Notes: a model not told the origin generated them from the letters alone. A stretch of 64,000 nt of DNA from Sphingorhabdus sp. SMR4y (GCF_002218195.1 NZ_CP022336.1:3343001-3407000), one strand, 5' to 3'; shown: positions 36,774 to 46,370, numbered from the stretch's first letter. Numbers and translations: made by a program.

Positions 36774-39389
36774 CTATTCGTTCAGATTGGGGCGCAACCA
36801 TTGCCGTGCCTGGTCGATCGATACGCCGCGTCGTTCCGCATATTCCTCTACCTGATCCTCGCCGATCCGCGCGACACCGAAATAATCGGCCTCCGGGTGC
36901 GCAAAATAGAAGCCGGACACCGCTGCAGTTGGCGTCATCGCGAAACCGCTGGTCAGTTCGATGCCGACATTTTCCGTGGCATTCAGCATCTCGAACAGGA
37001 TCGGCTTGAGACTATGATCAGGGCAGGCCGGATAGCCCGGGGCAGGGCGGATTCCCTGATATTTTTCCCGGATCAGATCCTTGTTGCTGTAATCTTCGTC
37101 GGCGGCATAGCCCCAGAGATCCTTGCGGACATGCTCGTGCATGCGCTCGGCAAAGGCCTCGGCCAGCCGGTCGGCGAGGGCTTTGAGCAGAATGCTGTTA
37201 TAGTCATCCTTGTCCATTTCGAAGCGCTGGACATGTTCCTCGATGCCATGGCCCGCGGTTACCGCAAAGCCGCCGATCCAGTCGTCCTCGGCATCGATAA
37301 AATCGGCCAGGCAATTGTTAGGCTTGCCGCCGCGCTTGACCACCTGCTGCCGCAGCATCGGCAGGGTAAATTCTGCATTTTCCGGAGCAACAAGAATATC
37401 GTCACCGTCGCGACGGGCGCGCCAGAGGCCGGCTACACCTTTAGCTGTCAGCCATTTTTCCTCAATAATCTGGTCAAGCATCGCCTGCGCATCGCGGAAC
37501 AGGTCGCTGGCACTCTCGCCGACGATCTCGTCGGTCAGGATGGCGGGATAGTTGCCGGCCAGTTCCCAGGCACGAAAGAAGGGGGTCCAGTCGATATAGT
37601 CGCGCAGGTCCGCGAGATCCCAGTCATCATAGACATGCAATCCAGGCTTTGCCGGTGCCACGGCCTTGCGGCTCATGTCGATTTCTGCCGCATTGGCGCG
37701 GGCCTCGTCCAGCGTCGCCAGCTTTTTGCCTGTCTTGCCCGCGCGCGCGATACGGACCTGTTCATAGTCTTCGCGGGTTTTGGCGATGAAGCCGTCCGCC
37801 TGCGTGTCGCTGACCAGCTGCGAGGCAACGCCGACGGCGCGGCTGGCGTCGAGCACGTGGATGGTCGGGCCGCTATAGGCCGGTTCGATGCGCAGCGCGG
37901 TGTGGGTCTTGGAGGTGGTTGCGCCGCCGATCAGCAGCGGCATATTCATTTTTGCGCGCTCCATTTCCTCGGCCACGGTTACCATTTCGTCGAGCGACGG
38001 GGTGATCAGGCCGGACAGGCCGATGATGTCCGCATCATTCTCATTCGCGGCCTTCAATATGTCGGTCCAGGCAACCATCACGCCGAGATCGACGACTTCA
38101 AAGCCGTTGCATTGCAGCACCACGCCAACGATATTCTTGCCGATATCGTGCACATCGCCCTTGACCGTGGCCATGATGATCTTGCCCTTGCCCTTGGCAT
38201 TTTCGTCTTTCTCGGCCTCGATATAGGGAAAGAGATGGGCAACCGCCTTTTTCATAACGCGGGCGGATTTGACCACCTGCGGCAGGAACATCTTGCCCGA
38301 CCCGAACAGGTCCCCGACGACATTCATGCCGTCCATCAGCGGGCCTTCGATCACCTCGATCGGGCGGCCCTCGCGCGCCTTGACGGCCAGCCGCATTTCC
38401 TCGGTATCTTCGATGATATGCGCGTCGATGCCCTTGACCAGCGCATGTTCGAGCCGCTTGTGCACTTCATAGCCGCGCCATTCCGCCGCAGCCTTCTCGG
38501 CGACTTCGTCGGTGCCGCGAAATTTCTCGGCCAGCGTAATCAGCCGGTCGGTCGCATCGTCGCGGCGGTCGAAAATCACATCTTCGCAAAGCTCCCGCAG
38601 CTCCGGATCGATGTCGTCATAAATGTCCAGCTGGCCCGCGTTGACAATTGCCATGTCCATGCCGGCAGGAATGGCATGGTAGAGGAACACGCTGTGCATC
38701 GCCTTGCGCACCGGTTCGTTGCCGCGGAAGCTGAACGACAGGTTCGACAGGCCGCCGGAAATATGGACATGCGGACAGCGTTTCCTGATCTCGCGTGTCG
38801 CCTCGATGAAATCGATGCCATAACGGCGATGCTCGTCGATCCCGGTAGCAATGGCGAAGACATTGGGATCAAAGATAATATCTTCCGGCGGAAAGCCGAT
38901 CCCGGTCAGCAATTTGTAAGCGCGTTCGCAAATCTCGACCTTGCGGTCCTTGGTATCGGCCTGTCCGGTTTCATCAAAGGCCATGACCACGACGGCGGCG
39001 CCATAAGCCATGCATTTGCGCGCATGTTTGAGGAATTCCTCCTCGCCTTCCTTCATCGAGATCGAGTTGACGATCGGTTTGCCGGAGACGCATTTCAGAC
39101 CCGCTTCGATCACCGACCATTTGCTGCTGTCGATCATCACCGGCACGCGCGCGATATCGGGCTCGGCGGAAATCAGCTTGAGAAAGGTCGTCATCGCGTG
39201 ATGTGCGTCGAGCAGGCCTTCGTCCATGTTGATATCGATCACCTGCGCGCCATTCTCGACCTGCTGGCGGGCGACTTCGACCGCGGCTTCATAATCGTCG
39301 TTGAGGATCAGTTTCTTGAAGCGCGCCGAGCCGGTAACATTGGTGCGTTCGCCGACATTGACGAAATTGGTGGAAGAGGGCTGTGTCAT
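36774..39389 (-). CDS. metH: Cobalamin-dependent methionine synthase, folate/B12/activation part
   Basis: An 871-residue protein. The order is pterin-binding domain ([16 protein letters not shown] at the start), cobalamin cap, B12-binding domain with the base-off motif [14 protein letters not shown] and the [14 protein letters not shown] segment, then the SAM-dependent activation domain ([30 protein letters not shown]). It transfers the methyl of methyl-tetrahydrofolate to homocysteine together with the separately encoded homocysteine domain upstream. The two genes are 100 bases apart in the same orientation. Confidence 0.96.
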   Translation of the reverse strand: MTQPSSTNFVNVGERTNVTGSARFKKLILNDDYEAAVEVARQQVENGAQVIDINMDEGLLDAHHAMTTFLKLISAEPDIARVPVMIDSSKWSVIEAGLKCVSGKPIVNSISMKEGEEEFLKHARKCMAYGAAVVVMAFDETGQADTKDRKVEICERAYKLLTGIGFPPEDIIFDPNVFAIATGIDEHRRYGIDFIEATREIRKRCPHVHISGGLSNLSFSFRGNEPVRKAMHSVFLYHAIPAGMDMAIVNAGQLDIYDDIDPELRELCEDVIFDRRDDATDRLITLAEKFRGTDEVAEKAAAEWRGYEVHKRLEHALVKGIDAHIIEDTEEMRLAVKAREGRPIEVIEGPLMDGMNVVGDLFGSGKMFLPQVVKSARVMKKAVAHLFPYIEAEKDENAKGKGKIIMATVKGDVHDIGKNIVGVVLQCNGFEVVDLGVMVAWTDILKAANENDADIIGLSGLITPSLDEMVTVAEEMERAKMNMPLLIGGATTSKTHTALRIEPAYSGPTIHVLDASRAVGVASQLVSDTQADGFIAKTREDYEQVRIARAGKTGKKLATLDEARANAAEIDMSRKAVAPAKPGLHVYDDWDLADLRDYIDWTPFFRAWELAGNYPAILTDEIVGESASDLFRDAQAMLDQIIEEKWLTAKGVAGLWRARRDGDDILVAPENAEFTLPMLRQQVVKRGGKPNNCLADFIDAEDDWIGGFAVTAGHGIEEHVQRFEMDKDDYNSILLKALADRLAEAFAERMHEHVRKDLWGYAADEDYSNKDLIREKYQGIRPAPGYPACPDHSLKPILFEMLNATENVGIELTSGFAMTPTAAVSGFYFAHPEADYFGVARIGEDQVEEYAERRGVSIDQARQWLRPNLNE

Positions 39390-39489
39390 GATATTGTGAT
39401 ATTATCCGTTGGCCTCCCGAACAGACGGGAGACAGTGATATTCCATTGCTGTTTCGCGCTGGCGCGCGATCTAAAAATACTTCGGTCCT

Positions 39490-40539
39490 TTATGCCGCCA
39501 TGTTGAACGGCTCCAGTCCGGCAAGACGCGTGTGCACGGAGACTTCTGGAATCCGGCGTGGTTCCTGATCTGCGACAGCATTGGCTATGGCCGCGATATG
39601 CTCCGGTGTCGTGCCGCAGCAGCCACCGACGATATTGACCAGGCCGTCTTTCAGCCAGTTGCCGATCAACTCGGCGGTCTCGTCCGGCATTTCGTCATAT
39701 TCGCCAAGCTCGTTGGGCAGGCCGGCATTGGGATAGGCCATGATCAGACAGTCGGCCTCTTTCGACAGCATCGCCAAATGTGGTCGGAGCTGGTCGGCTC
39801 CAAAGGAGCAGTTGAGCCCGATGGTCAGCGGTTTCAGGTGACGGACCGCGTGCCAGAAGGCCTCGACCGTATGCCCCGACAGATTGCGGCCGGACAGGTC
39901 GGTCAGCGTCATGGAGATCATCAGCGGAATATCCCGGCCGCATGCCTCGGCGGCTTCCATTGCCGCCATGCCGGCGCATTTGGCGTTGAGCGTGTCAAAG
40001 ATTGTCTCGATCAGCAGAAAGTCGACCCCGCCCTCGATCAGAGCATCGCATTGTTCGCGATAGACGCCTTTCAGATAGTCATAGTCGATTTCCCGAAAGC
40101 CCGGATCATTGACGTCGGGCGAGAGGGAGAGTGTCTTGTTCGTCGGACCGATCGACCCGGCGACAAAGCGCGGCCGACCGTCACGGGCCTCTGCCTTGTC
40201 ACAGGCTGCCCGCGCGATCTCTGCCGATTTCACATTCAGATCCCGCACCAGATGCTCGCAGCCATAGTCGGCCTGGCTGATCACGGTGGAACTGAATGTA
40301 TTGGTTTCGATTATATCCGCGCCGGACTGGATATAGGAGGCGTGAATAGCCTCGATAATATCCGGCCGGGTCAGGCTGAGCAGATCATTATTGCCCTTTT
40401 GATCATCGGTCAGGTCGAGACTTCCCCGATAATCCTCTTCGCCAAGCCGGTAATTCTGAATCGCGGTGCCATAGCCGCCATCAAATACCAATATGCGCTC
40501 TGCGGCGATCTTTTGCAGCTGTTCGCGGGCGCTGGTCAT
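39490..40539 (-). CDS. metH: Homocysteine S-methyltransferase domain of methionine synthase, separate subunit
   Basis: A 349-residue protein corresponding to the N-terminal module of Met[16 protein letters not shown] at the start, [19 protein letters not shown], and the zinc ligands in [14 protein letters not shown] and [14 protein letters not shown]. It activates homocysteine for methyl transfer. MetH is normally one polypeptide of about 1200 residues; here the first module is a stand-alone gene with its own stop, so the enzyme must assemble from two subunits. The ATG at 40539 overlaps the metF stop (ATGA). Confidence 0.95.
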   Translation of the reverse strand: MTSAREQLQKIAAERILVFDGGYGTAIQNYRLGEEDYRGSLDLTDDQKGNNDLLSLTRPDIIEAIHASYIQSGADIIETNTFSSTVISQADYGCEHLVRDLNVKSAEIARAACDKAEARDGRPRFVAGSIGPTNKTLSLSPDVNDPGFREIDYDYLKGVYREQCDALIEGGVDFLLIETIFDTLNAKCAGMAAMEAAEACGRDIPLMISMTLTDLSGRNLSGHTVEAFWHAVRHLKPLTIGLNCSFGADQLRPHLAMLSKEADCLIMAYPNAGLPNELGEYDEMPDETAELIGNWLKDGLVNIVGGCCGTTPEHIAAIANAVADQEPRRIPEVSVHTRLAGLEPFNMAA

Positions 40540-41492
40540 GCCGTTTTCTCCTGTTTTGCGCTTCCCGGGCGCTTGCCTAGCAGATGGCAGATCGCGTAGC
40601 TGAGCTCCGCCCGGTTGAGCGTGTAAAAATGGAACTGACGAACGCCGCCGGCATATAGCTTGCGGCACAATTCTGCGGCTACGGTGGCCGCAATGAGTTG
40701 CCGTGCCGAAGGATGGTCATCCAGCCCTTCGAACAGGTCATTCATCCACGCCGGGATTTCCGCGCCGCACATGCCGGCGAATTTGCGCGTCTGGGCGACG
40801 TTCGATACCGGCAAGATGCCGGGGACCAGCTCGGCGTCGATACCGGCTGCCACGGCGGCATCACGGAACCGGAAGAAAGCTTCGGCGGTGAAGAAAAACT
40901 GGGTGATCGCCCGACTGGCCCCGGCATCCAGCTTGCGCTTGAGATTGTCGAGGTCGCTCTGCGGACAGTCGGCTTCCGGGTGGGTTTCCGGATAAGCCGC
41001 AACCGATATTTCGAAAGGCGCAATATCGGTCAGTCCCTTCACCAGTTCCGCAGCGCTGGCATAGCCTTGCGGATGCGGCTCGAATGCCTGTCCTTCTGAC
41101 GGGGGATCGCCGCGCAGGGCGACAATATGGCGGATACCTGCTTCCCAATATGACTGGGCCACCTCTGCTATTTCTGCCTTGCTGGCGCCGACGCAGGTCA
41201 GATGCGCCGCGGCCGGAATATCGGTTTCCCGCGCAATTCTTGCCACCGTGGCATGGGTGCGTTCGCGCGTGGTTCCGCCCGCGCCGTAGGTCACCGAGAC
41301 AAATCGGGGGGAGAGCGGTTCGAGGGTGACGACACTATCCCACAAAGTCTTTTCCATCTTGTCCGATTTCGGTGGAAAAAACTCGAAGGACACATCCGCA
41401 TCTCCGCTCAGTCCCGCGAAGAGTGGCGCGTCCAGGGCCCGTTTGGCCTCTTCGAGTTCGCTCAGCCCCAGAGGCCGTACCGGATTATTCAT
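40536..41492 (-). CDS. metF: Methylenetetrahydrofolate reductase MetF
   Basis: A 318-residue flavoprotein that makes methyl-tetrahydrofolate for MetH. The TIM-barrel motifs are VSFEFFPPKSDKME, FVSVTYGAGGTTRE, HIVALRGDPP and ITQFFFTAEAF, with the C-terminal GVRQFHFYTLNRAEL. The ATG at 41492 overlaps the stop of the upstream ArsR-methyltransferase gene (ATGA), so three genes in this operon are translationally coupled. The longer open frame upstream is not part of the protein. Confidence 0.96.
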   Translation of the reverse strand: MNNPVRPLGLSELEEAKRALDAPLFAGLSGDADVSFEFFPPKSDKMEKTLWDSVVTLEPLSPRFVSVTYGAGGTTRERTHATVARIARETDIPAAAHLTCVGASKAEIAEVAQSYWEAGIRHIVALRGDPPSEGQAFEPHPQGYASAAELVKGLTDIAPFEISVAAYPETHPEADCPQSDLDNLKRKLDAGASRAITQFFFTAEAFFRFRDAAVAAGIDAELVPGILPVSNVAQTRKFAGMCGAEIPAWMNDLFEGLDDHPSARQLIAATVAAELCRKLYAGGVRQFHFYTLNRAELSYAICHLLGKRPGSAKQEKTA

Positions 41493-42508
41493 GCTGATGC
41501 TCTTTTCAAATTTTCTTTGTGGAGGGTATGCTTCCCGGAACCGGGGTGCAGGCTGGGGACGGCGGTTTTTCTGGCGACCCATATTTTGACCGTCAGTTCG
41601 CCGCCGTCGAGCGTTCTGGTTTGCACCAGCTCCAGCTTCGAGGCGCCAAGCCAATATTTCATACTGTCATCGCTGAACCCGAGCCTTGCGTGAGCATGTT
41701 CGGTGCGCAGGTCTTCCCGGTCATGCGCAGCAAAGTCGGCGATCAGCACCAGACCGTCGGGATTCAGCACCCGAGACACTTCGTCCAGTACCGCTTCGGG
41801 ATGTTGGGCATAATGCAGGACCTGATGGAGGATAACGCTGTCGACCGCAGCATCTTCGAGCGGCAGATGATTGAAATCACCCTGTTTCAACTCTGTTTTC
41901 TGTACCAGATCTGTCTCGCTGCCGGTTTCGCTTTCGAGCAATTTTGCCCGCGCCAGCCGCAGCATCTCGGGGCTATTGTCGATAGCTATCACCGATTGTG
42001 CCGCCGCTCCGAACAGCTCGATCATCCGGCCCGTGCCGGTGCCAATGTCAAGCATCCTGCCGAGCGGTGCGTCGCGGAGCAGGGCAAGCATCGCCCGCTC
42101 GACTTCCTCTTCGGGCAGGTGGAGCGAGCGGATCGCGTCCCATTCTTCGGCATGGGCTGAAAAATAGCGCTCGGCCATTTCGGCGCGTGCCTTGCGCACC
42201 AGCGACAATTGTGCCTGATCCTGCTGGGCCTGCTCGGATTCCGCGACTTTTTCCGACCGGAAAATGCGCCCCAATATTTCGAGTTCGGATGCCGGACCAG
42301 GCTTGAGAAAGACCCAGCTTCCCTCTTTCCGCCGTTCCGCCAGTCCCGCTTCATCCAATATCCTGATGTGGCGGGAAATGCGCGGCTGGCTCTGGTCCAG
42401 AATCTGGGCCAGTTCGCCGACGGCCAGTTCCATCTTTTGCAGCAACAGCATGATTCGCAGTCGCGTCGGGTCGGCGAGCGCCCTGAATATGTTCAATATA
42501 TGGTCCAT
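41489..42508 (-). CDS. ArsR-type regulator fused to a class I methyltransferase domain, first gene of the met operon
   Basis: A 339-residue fusion. Residues 1-90 are an ArsR winged helix (ALADPTRLRIMLLLQKMELA, SQPRISRHIRILDEAGLAER). From about 130 comes a SAM-binding fold (RMLDIGTGTGRMIELFGAAA, VIAIDNSPEML, DFNHLPLEDAAVDSVILHQV). No metal-binding cysteine cluster is present in the helix region. Because it binds SAM-like ligands and heads metF-metH, it probably senses SAM or SAH and represses the operon, comparable in role to SahR regulators. The ATG has no Shine-Dalgarno; see the promoter entry. Confidence 0.9.
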   Translation of the reverse strand: MDHILNIFRALADPTRLRIMLLLQKMELAVGELAQILDQSQPRISRHIRILDEAGLAERRKEGSWVFLKPGPASELEILGRIFRSEKVAESEQAQQDQAQLSLVRKARAEMAERYFSAHAEEWDAIRSLHLPEEEVERAMLALLRDAPLGRMLDIGTGTGRMIELFGAAAQSVIAIDNSPEMLRLARAKLLESETGSETDLVQKTELKQGDFNHLPLEDAAVDSVILHQVLHYAQHPEAVLDEVSRVLNPDGLVLIADFAAHDREDLRTEHAHARLGFSDDSMKYWLGASKLELVQTRTLDGGELTVKIWVARKTAVPSLHPGSGKHTLHKENLKRASA

Positions 42509-42518
42509 GTTGCATGGC

Positions 42519-42547
42519 TATATAAAGAAATCTTTATATCCGGTCAA
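42519..42547 (-). promoter_or_regulatory. Promoter and palindromic operator of the met operon
   Basis: On the minus strand TTGACC (-35, 42547-42542) is followed after exactly 17 bases by TATATA (-10, 42524-42519). A perfect dyad ATATAAAG-AAAT-CTTTATAT (42520-42539) fills most of the spacer and overlaps the -10, the expected place for an ArsR-type repressor. The predicted start of transcription falls about 4 bases before the ATG at 42508, so the message would be leaderless or nearly so, which agrees with the absence of a Shine-Dalgarno. Confidence 0.75.
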
Positions 42548-42605
42548 TCGGCTAGATCTTCCGCTTCCGGCATTCCATTTCGACACCCGGTCTAGGAGAT
42601 TTTAC

Positions 42606-42725
42606 ATGTCAAAAAGGGGCGAATCAGGTTGGTCATTGCGTTCATTCGGCCATATCGCTAATGATATGCACCGCAGGCCAGAGGAGGAAAAGCATCTCCT
42701 CGCCGGCTTGGTTTTTGAGGATTAA
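42606..42725 (+). CDS. Candidate 39-residue small protein
   Basis: ATG at 42606 has AGGAGAT six to seven bases upstream, one of the best Shine-Dalgarno sites in the window. The frame encodes a basic/acidic peptide (MSKRGESGWSLRSFGHIAND... ending LLAGLVFED) with no signal peptide or membrane segment, and stops 17 bases before the next gene. It lies in the divergent space opposite the met operon promoter. I recognise no family. Short length means chance cannot be excluded. Confidence 0.4.
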   Translation: MSKRGESGWSLRSFGHIANDMHRRPEEEKHLLAGLVFED

Positions 42726-42742
42726 TATAGAGGGTTACCCCA

Positions 42743-43078
42743 ATGAAAAAAATTACAACGTCGATCGTAATCGCTGCGGCACTTGGTCTGGCCGCATGCT
42801 CCGGTGCCGATAATGCCGAAGCTGGTGCAGAAGAAGCAGTAGAAGGCACGGAAGCAACGGCTGAAGAAGCTGCTGCTGATGCCATGGATGCTGCTGAAGG
42901 CACTGCAGACGCCATGGGCGAAGCTGCTGTTGAAGCAACCGCTGAAGCGACTGCCGAAGCTGGCGAAGCTGCTGAAGCTGCTGGCGAAGCCGCTAAAGCT
43001 GCCGGCGCCGCTGCCAAAGAAGCTGCAAACAATGCAGTAGACAAAGCTGCCGCTGCTGCAAAAGAAGCAGTCAACTAA
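42743..43078 (+). CDS. Alanine-rich small lipoprotein
   Basis: A 111-residue protein. Lipobox LAAC follows a short signal sequence (IVIAAALGLAAC), giving Cys19. The mature part is almost only Ala, Glu, Asp, Gly, Thr and Lys, with repeated AAEA/GEAAEAAGEAAKAAG units predicted to form one long amphipathic helix, acidic at first and basic at the end. It is probably an envelope-tethered helical protein of the Lpp-like or stress-induced type, but no function is proposed. It is followed 20 bases later by a strong terminator. Confidence 0.8.
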   Translation: MKKITTSIVIAAALGLAACSGADNAEAGAEEAVEGTEATAEEAAADAMDAAEGTADAMGEAAVEATAEATAEAGEAAEAAGEAAKAAGAAAKEAANNAVDKAAAAAKEAVN

Positions 43079-43098
43079 GCTTTTTAAAAATCTATACG

Positions 43099-43131
43099 AA
43101 AAAGGGCTGTCTTCGGATGGCCCTTTTTTTT
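43099..43131 (+). terminator. Rho-independent terminator after the alanine-rich lipoprotein
   Basis: AAAAAGGGCTGTC pairs with GATGGCCCTTTTT (two G-T pairs) around a TTCG tetraloop, followed by further T residues. The A-run on the other side allows some activity on the minus strand. Confidence 0.93.
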
Positions 43132-43169
43132 GTCTTTGGCCCAATCCCGATAGGGATTATGGAGAAGCC

Positions 43170-43370
43170 ATGAAAAATCTGTTCAGCATCCTGATATTGG
43201 CGGGTCTCGTCGCATGTGGTCCGGCACAAAATGATCCCGGTCCGGGCGGTGTGACCGTCGGTGAGGCACAGGCGCTTGATGAAGCCGCGAAAATGCTGGA
43301 CGAACGTAATCGGCCACCGGATTTGAGCGGCAGCAGCGAGGGGGGCCTGGCCCCTGCGAACAGCGAATAG
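43170..43370 (+). CDS. Small lipoprotein of unknown function
   Basis: A 66-residue protein. Signal sequence MKNLFSILILAGLVAC ends in a lipobox with Cys16. The mature 50 residues are Pro/Gly/Ser-rich at both ends with a short helix (EAQALDEAAKMLDERN) in the middle. GGAGAAG precedes the ATG. It is separated from the alanine-rich lipoprotein by a terminator, so it needs its own promoter or read-through. It is convergent with the beta-lactamase-like gene, with 3 bases between stops. Confidence 0.72.
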   Translation: MKNLFSILILAGLVACGPAQNDPGPGGVTVGEAQALDEAAKMLDERNRPPDLSGSSEGGLAPANSE

Positions 43371-43373
43371 GCG

Positions 43374-44498
43374 TCAGCTCGGGTGGTAGCGGCCGACGGC
43401 CCGGGTTACTGCCTGCATCATGCGCATGCGCTCGGGAATGGAAGCGGTCGTGTCGCCCAGCATCACCACCACGGCATAGCGCGTGCCGTCGGGTGCGGTC
43501 ATGATGCCGATATCATTATAGCCGGTCGCCACTGAACCCAGCACCTGGCCGGTGCCGGTCTTGTGCAGAAATTCCCAGCCCGCAGGTACACCGGCCTTCA
43601 GCCGGTTGGGGCCGCTGCGTGTGCGCTTCAATATCGACTGCAGCAATTTGGTTGAATTGGGCGAGAGCAGTTCCCCGCGGGCCAGCTTGTCGAGCGCGCG
43701 GACGATTGCGCGCGGACTGGCTCCGTCAACCGGATCGGCGAGATAGGCGTCCAGTGACTGTCGGCGACGTTCGACCGGCACTTTTGCACGGGCTGCATAG
43801 AAGGACCGGCGATACGACAGGTCCTGCTTCCATTCCATTCCGGCAATGCCGGCCTGCAACAGCCGCTCGCCGGGACCGAAGCGGATTTTCCCCAGATCAT
43901 TTTCATCGATGAACCGGCGCACGGCTTCGGGGCCACCGGCGTGGCGCAAAAGGGCGTCATTCGCAGTATTGTCGCTGCTCGCCAGTGCCTTTTCCAGCAA
44001 CGTGTAGACGGATTTCTCCACGGCGCCTTCCCGTTCGACTTCAACCGCCATCGGCTGGTGGAACAGAGTGAGGTCGTCCTTGGTGATGCGGATCGGATCG
44101 GACAGGGAGGCGCGGCCCTTGTCGATCTTGTCGAGCATGGCCATGGCGACCCAGAGTTTGGACACGCTTTGCTGCGGGAAATATTCGTCGATCCGGTGGC
44201 CGAATTCCCATTCGCCGTCGATCCGTTTGATGGCAATACCGGTCTTTCCCGGAAATGTCCGCCAAAGCTGGTCAATTTCACGGACCAGCGCAGGGTTCGG
44301 CCGCTCCCGTGCCGTATCGGTCACCGGCGGCGCCGAGGGCGCACGGTTCTGATACGTTGGTGGCGGAGCCTTGGCGGGCTGTGCTGTCGGCCGGTTCGGG
44401 GCCGAGACACAGGCGGCCAACGTGGCGGTCAGCATCAATGCCCATATTTGCCGGAAAGGTCTCATTGGTGGTCGATCATCTGCTGCTGGATTGTTCAT
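43374..44498 (-). CDS. Class A beta-lactamase-like serine hydrolase, lipoprotein
   Basis: A 374-residue protein. The N-terminus leads to ATLAAC (Cys30), a lipobox, and a Pro-rich linker follows. The penicillin-binding motifs of class A are all visible: SVSK (Ser110 region), SDN in LASSDNTAND, and KTG in FLHKTGTG. The region expected to be the omega loop (RRRQSLDAYLADPVDGASP) does not show the E166-x-x-L-N deacylation motif, so efficient beta-lactam turnover is doubtful. It may be a peptidoglycan-related acyl enzyme. The start could also be the internal ATG at 44465, which gives a more typical signal peptide. Confidence 0.85.
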   Translation of the reverse strand: MNNPAADDRPPMRPFRQIWALMLTATLAACVSAPNRPTAQPAKAPPPTYQNRAPSAPPVTDTARERPNPALVREIDQLWRTFPGKTGIAIKRIDGEWEFGHRIDEYFPQQSVSKLWVAMAMLDKIDKGRASLSDPIRITKDDLTLFHQPMAVEVEREGAVEKSVYTLLEKALASSDNTANDALLRHAGGPEAVRRFIDENDLGKIRFGPGERLLQAGIAGMEWKQDLSYRRSFYAARAKVPVERRRQSLDAYLADPVDGASPRAIVRALDKLARGELLSPNSTKLLQSILKRTRSGPNRLKAGVPAGWEFLHKTGTGQVLGSVATGYNDIGIMTAPDGTRYAVVVMLGDTTASIPERMRMMQAVTRAVGRYHPS

Positions 44499-44623
44499 AG
44501 ACTCTTCTACCTAAGCGGACCTGTCTGAACAGAGGCAAAACTGCCGATTGCGGTGAATGATTCTCCTGCTGCGACGGACTGCTCCAAGCGGATCGCCAAT
44601 CCGTCTGCGACGGCAGGGGACGG

Positions 44624-45835
44624 CTATTTCAAAAAGCCGAAATTGAACCGGCGGGTAACGCGATAATCCAGCGTATTGACGAGAAAATAGGATATCGTCC
44701 AGCGCAGGCGATTGAGCAGGGTCCGACGGGATTTGTGCAATTCCGGCGTGATGGTTTCGCTCTGTTCGTGGAGGATGTCGATCACGCTGCGCGCATGATC
44801 GGCAAAACCGGCATCGTCGATCCGCAACATCATTTCCACATTGATGAACAGGCTGCGCAGATCGAAATTGGCCGAACCGATATAGACGGCGTCATCGACG
44901 ACAACCAGCTTGGTATGCAGGCGTCGCGGCTGGAATTCGAACAGATGTGCCCGCCGCTTCAGCAGATATCCGTATAGCAGCCGGCTGGCTCCCATGGTGG
45001 CGCCATTGTCGGTTTTTCCGGGCAAGATGATCCGGCTTTTGCCGCCACGCTTCGACAACCCGCCAATCCGCCGCAACAAACCTTGTCCCGGCGAAAAATA
45101 GGCGGTGACGAGATCCAGCCGGCTGCCCTTTTCCAGATCATTCTTGATGGCCCGCGCCCAGCGACTCAGGCGGTTGCTTGGGCCTCCGAGAAGCCACTGG
45201 AACCGGCCACTGCCGGCCTCCCAGCGACGCACCATCCTGCGCAGGGACCGCATGTTGCCATTATTCCGATAGACCCAGTTCGACAGAAGCCGGTAATAGC
45301 TGGCGAGATTGGCAACTTCGGGGCCCTTGATTTCCAGGCCGAGATCTTCCCAGCTTTCATCGTTCTCGTCGGGCTTCCCGGACGGTTCATGCACGGCAAA
45401 ATATTCATCGGCGATATTGAATCCGCCAATCAGGGCACAGCAATCATCCGCGATAATCATCTTTTGATGATTGCGCACAAAATAGCTTGTCGAGAAACGC
45501 GGGCTGAACACCCTGAACTTTCCTCCTGCTTTTACCAGAGGGTCAAAGAAAGCGCGGGGAGCACCGTTTGAGCCGAAGCTGTCGATCATCATCTCTACCG
45601 CGACGCCCCGCTCGCAGGCTGATACCAGCAGGGCGCGGATTTTCCTGCCGATCACGTCGTCTTCAAACATGTAGAAAAACAGCTTGAGACTTTCGTCTGC
45701 CCTTTCCAGCATGTTCACCAGCGCGGTAAGGCGCTCGTCTGCCGCTCGAACCAGCCGCAACCGGTTGCCGTCCACGTCAAACCATCCTGGTTCTTCCGGT
45801 CGCTTCGACAGATTATGTGCGGGGGTGTTTTCCAT
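44624..45835 (-). CDS. Phospholipase D-family protein, cardiolipin synthase-like
   Basis: A 403-residue protein with two HKD motifs: NHQKMIIADDCCALIGGFN (first) and LHTKLVVVDDAVYIGSANFD (second). Their spacing fits ClsB-type cardiolipin synthases. No N-terminal transmembrane segments are visible, unlike ClsA. The reaction is probably phosphatidyl transfer between phosphatidylglycerols or with phosphatidylethanolamine at the membrane surface. The C-terminus is basic (RRTLLNRLRW ... RVTRRFNF), consistent with membrane association. Confidence 0.9.
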   Translation of the reverse strand: MENTPAHNLSKRPEEPGWFDVDGNRLRLVRAADERLTALVNMLERADESLKLFFYMFEDDVIGRKIRALLVSACERGVAVEMMIDSFGSNGAPRAFFDPLVKAGGKFRVFSPRFSTSYFVRNHQKMIIADDCCALIGGFNIADEYFAVHEPSGKPDENDESWEDLGLEIKGPEVANLASYYRLLSNWVYRNNGNMRSLRRMVRRWEAGSGRFQWLLGGPSNRLSRWARAIKNDLEKGSRLDLVTAYFSPGQGLLRRIGGLSKRGGKSRIILPGKTDNGATMGASRLLYGYLLKRRAHLFEFQPRRLHTKLVVVDDAVYIGSANFDLRSLFINVEMMLRIDDAGFADHARSVIDILHEQSETITPELHKSRRTLLNRLRWTISYFLVNTLDYRVTRRFNFGFLK

Positions 45836-45984
45836 CGTTCCGGGGCATAGATTATCGCCGCCTCAGCGACAAACCATTAGATTGATTGCCAATGTCTGCG
45901 CTGCGCCGGATTTGTTGACAAATCCCGCCCATCGCCCTAGATGCAGGGCTCTTTTCCAAAAGTTTGCAGAATCAGGAGCGCCTT

Positions 45985-46332
45985 ATGGCTCGCGTTACGG
46001 TTGAAGATTGCGTTGATAAAGTCACAAACCGGTTTGATCTGGTGTTGTTTGCTGCCCAGCGCGCACGTGAGATTTCCGGCGGCGCAGAGCTGACGGTTGA
46101 TCGCGACCGCGATAAAAACCCGGTTGTTGCCTTGCGCGAAATCGCAGAAGAAACGGTCAAGCCGAAGGATCTGGAAGAAAGCCTCGTGCAGTCGCTGCAG
46201 AAGGTTCTCATCGACGATGATGATACGCCGGACGAAATCGGTTCGATCAGCCAGTCGGCGGAAGCGCTTCGCCTGACGGCCGCTGCACCACCACGCAGCG
46301 CCGGTGTCGCCGGAGATTATGGCCGCCGCTAA
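45985..46332 (+). CDS. rpoZ: RNA polymerase omega subunit
   Basis: A 115-residue protein. The N-terminal omega signature is [20 protein letters not shown], followed by [11 protein letters not shown] and [19 protein letters not shown]. It promotes assembly of the beta' subunit. AGGAGCG precedes the ATG at 45985. The usual neighbour spoT/relA is not present; here it stands alone, convergent with ftsH. Confidence 0.97.
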   Translation: MARVTVEDCVDKVTNRFDLVLFAAQRAREISGGAELTVDRDRDKNPVVALREIAEETVKPKDLEESLVQSLQKVLIDDDDTPDEIGSISQSAEALRLTAAAPPRSAGVAGDYGRR

Positions 46333-46370
46333 ACGGTCTGCGCTTCGCCGCCTATCATATTGAAACAAAA

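Noticed and set aside
36768-39506. A 912-codon plus-strand frame antisense to metH
   Set aside because: The minus strand encodes a complete, well-conserved MetH part with B12 and activation motifs. The plus frame has a His/Asp-rich composition typical of antisense translation.
42830-43070. Repetitive GCTGAAG sequence as a DNA repeat element
   Set aside because: It is the coding sequence of the Ala/Glu-rich lipoprotein and has the right frame, signal peptide and terminator.
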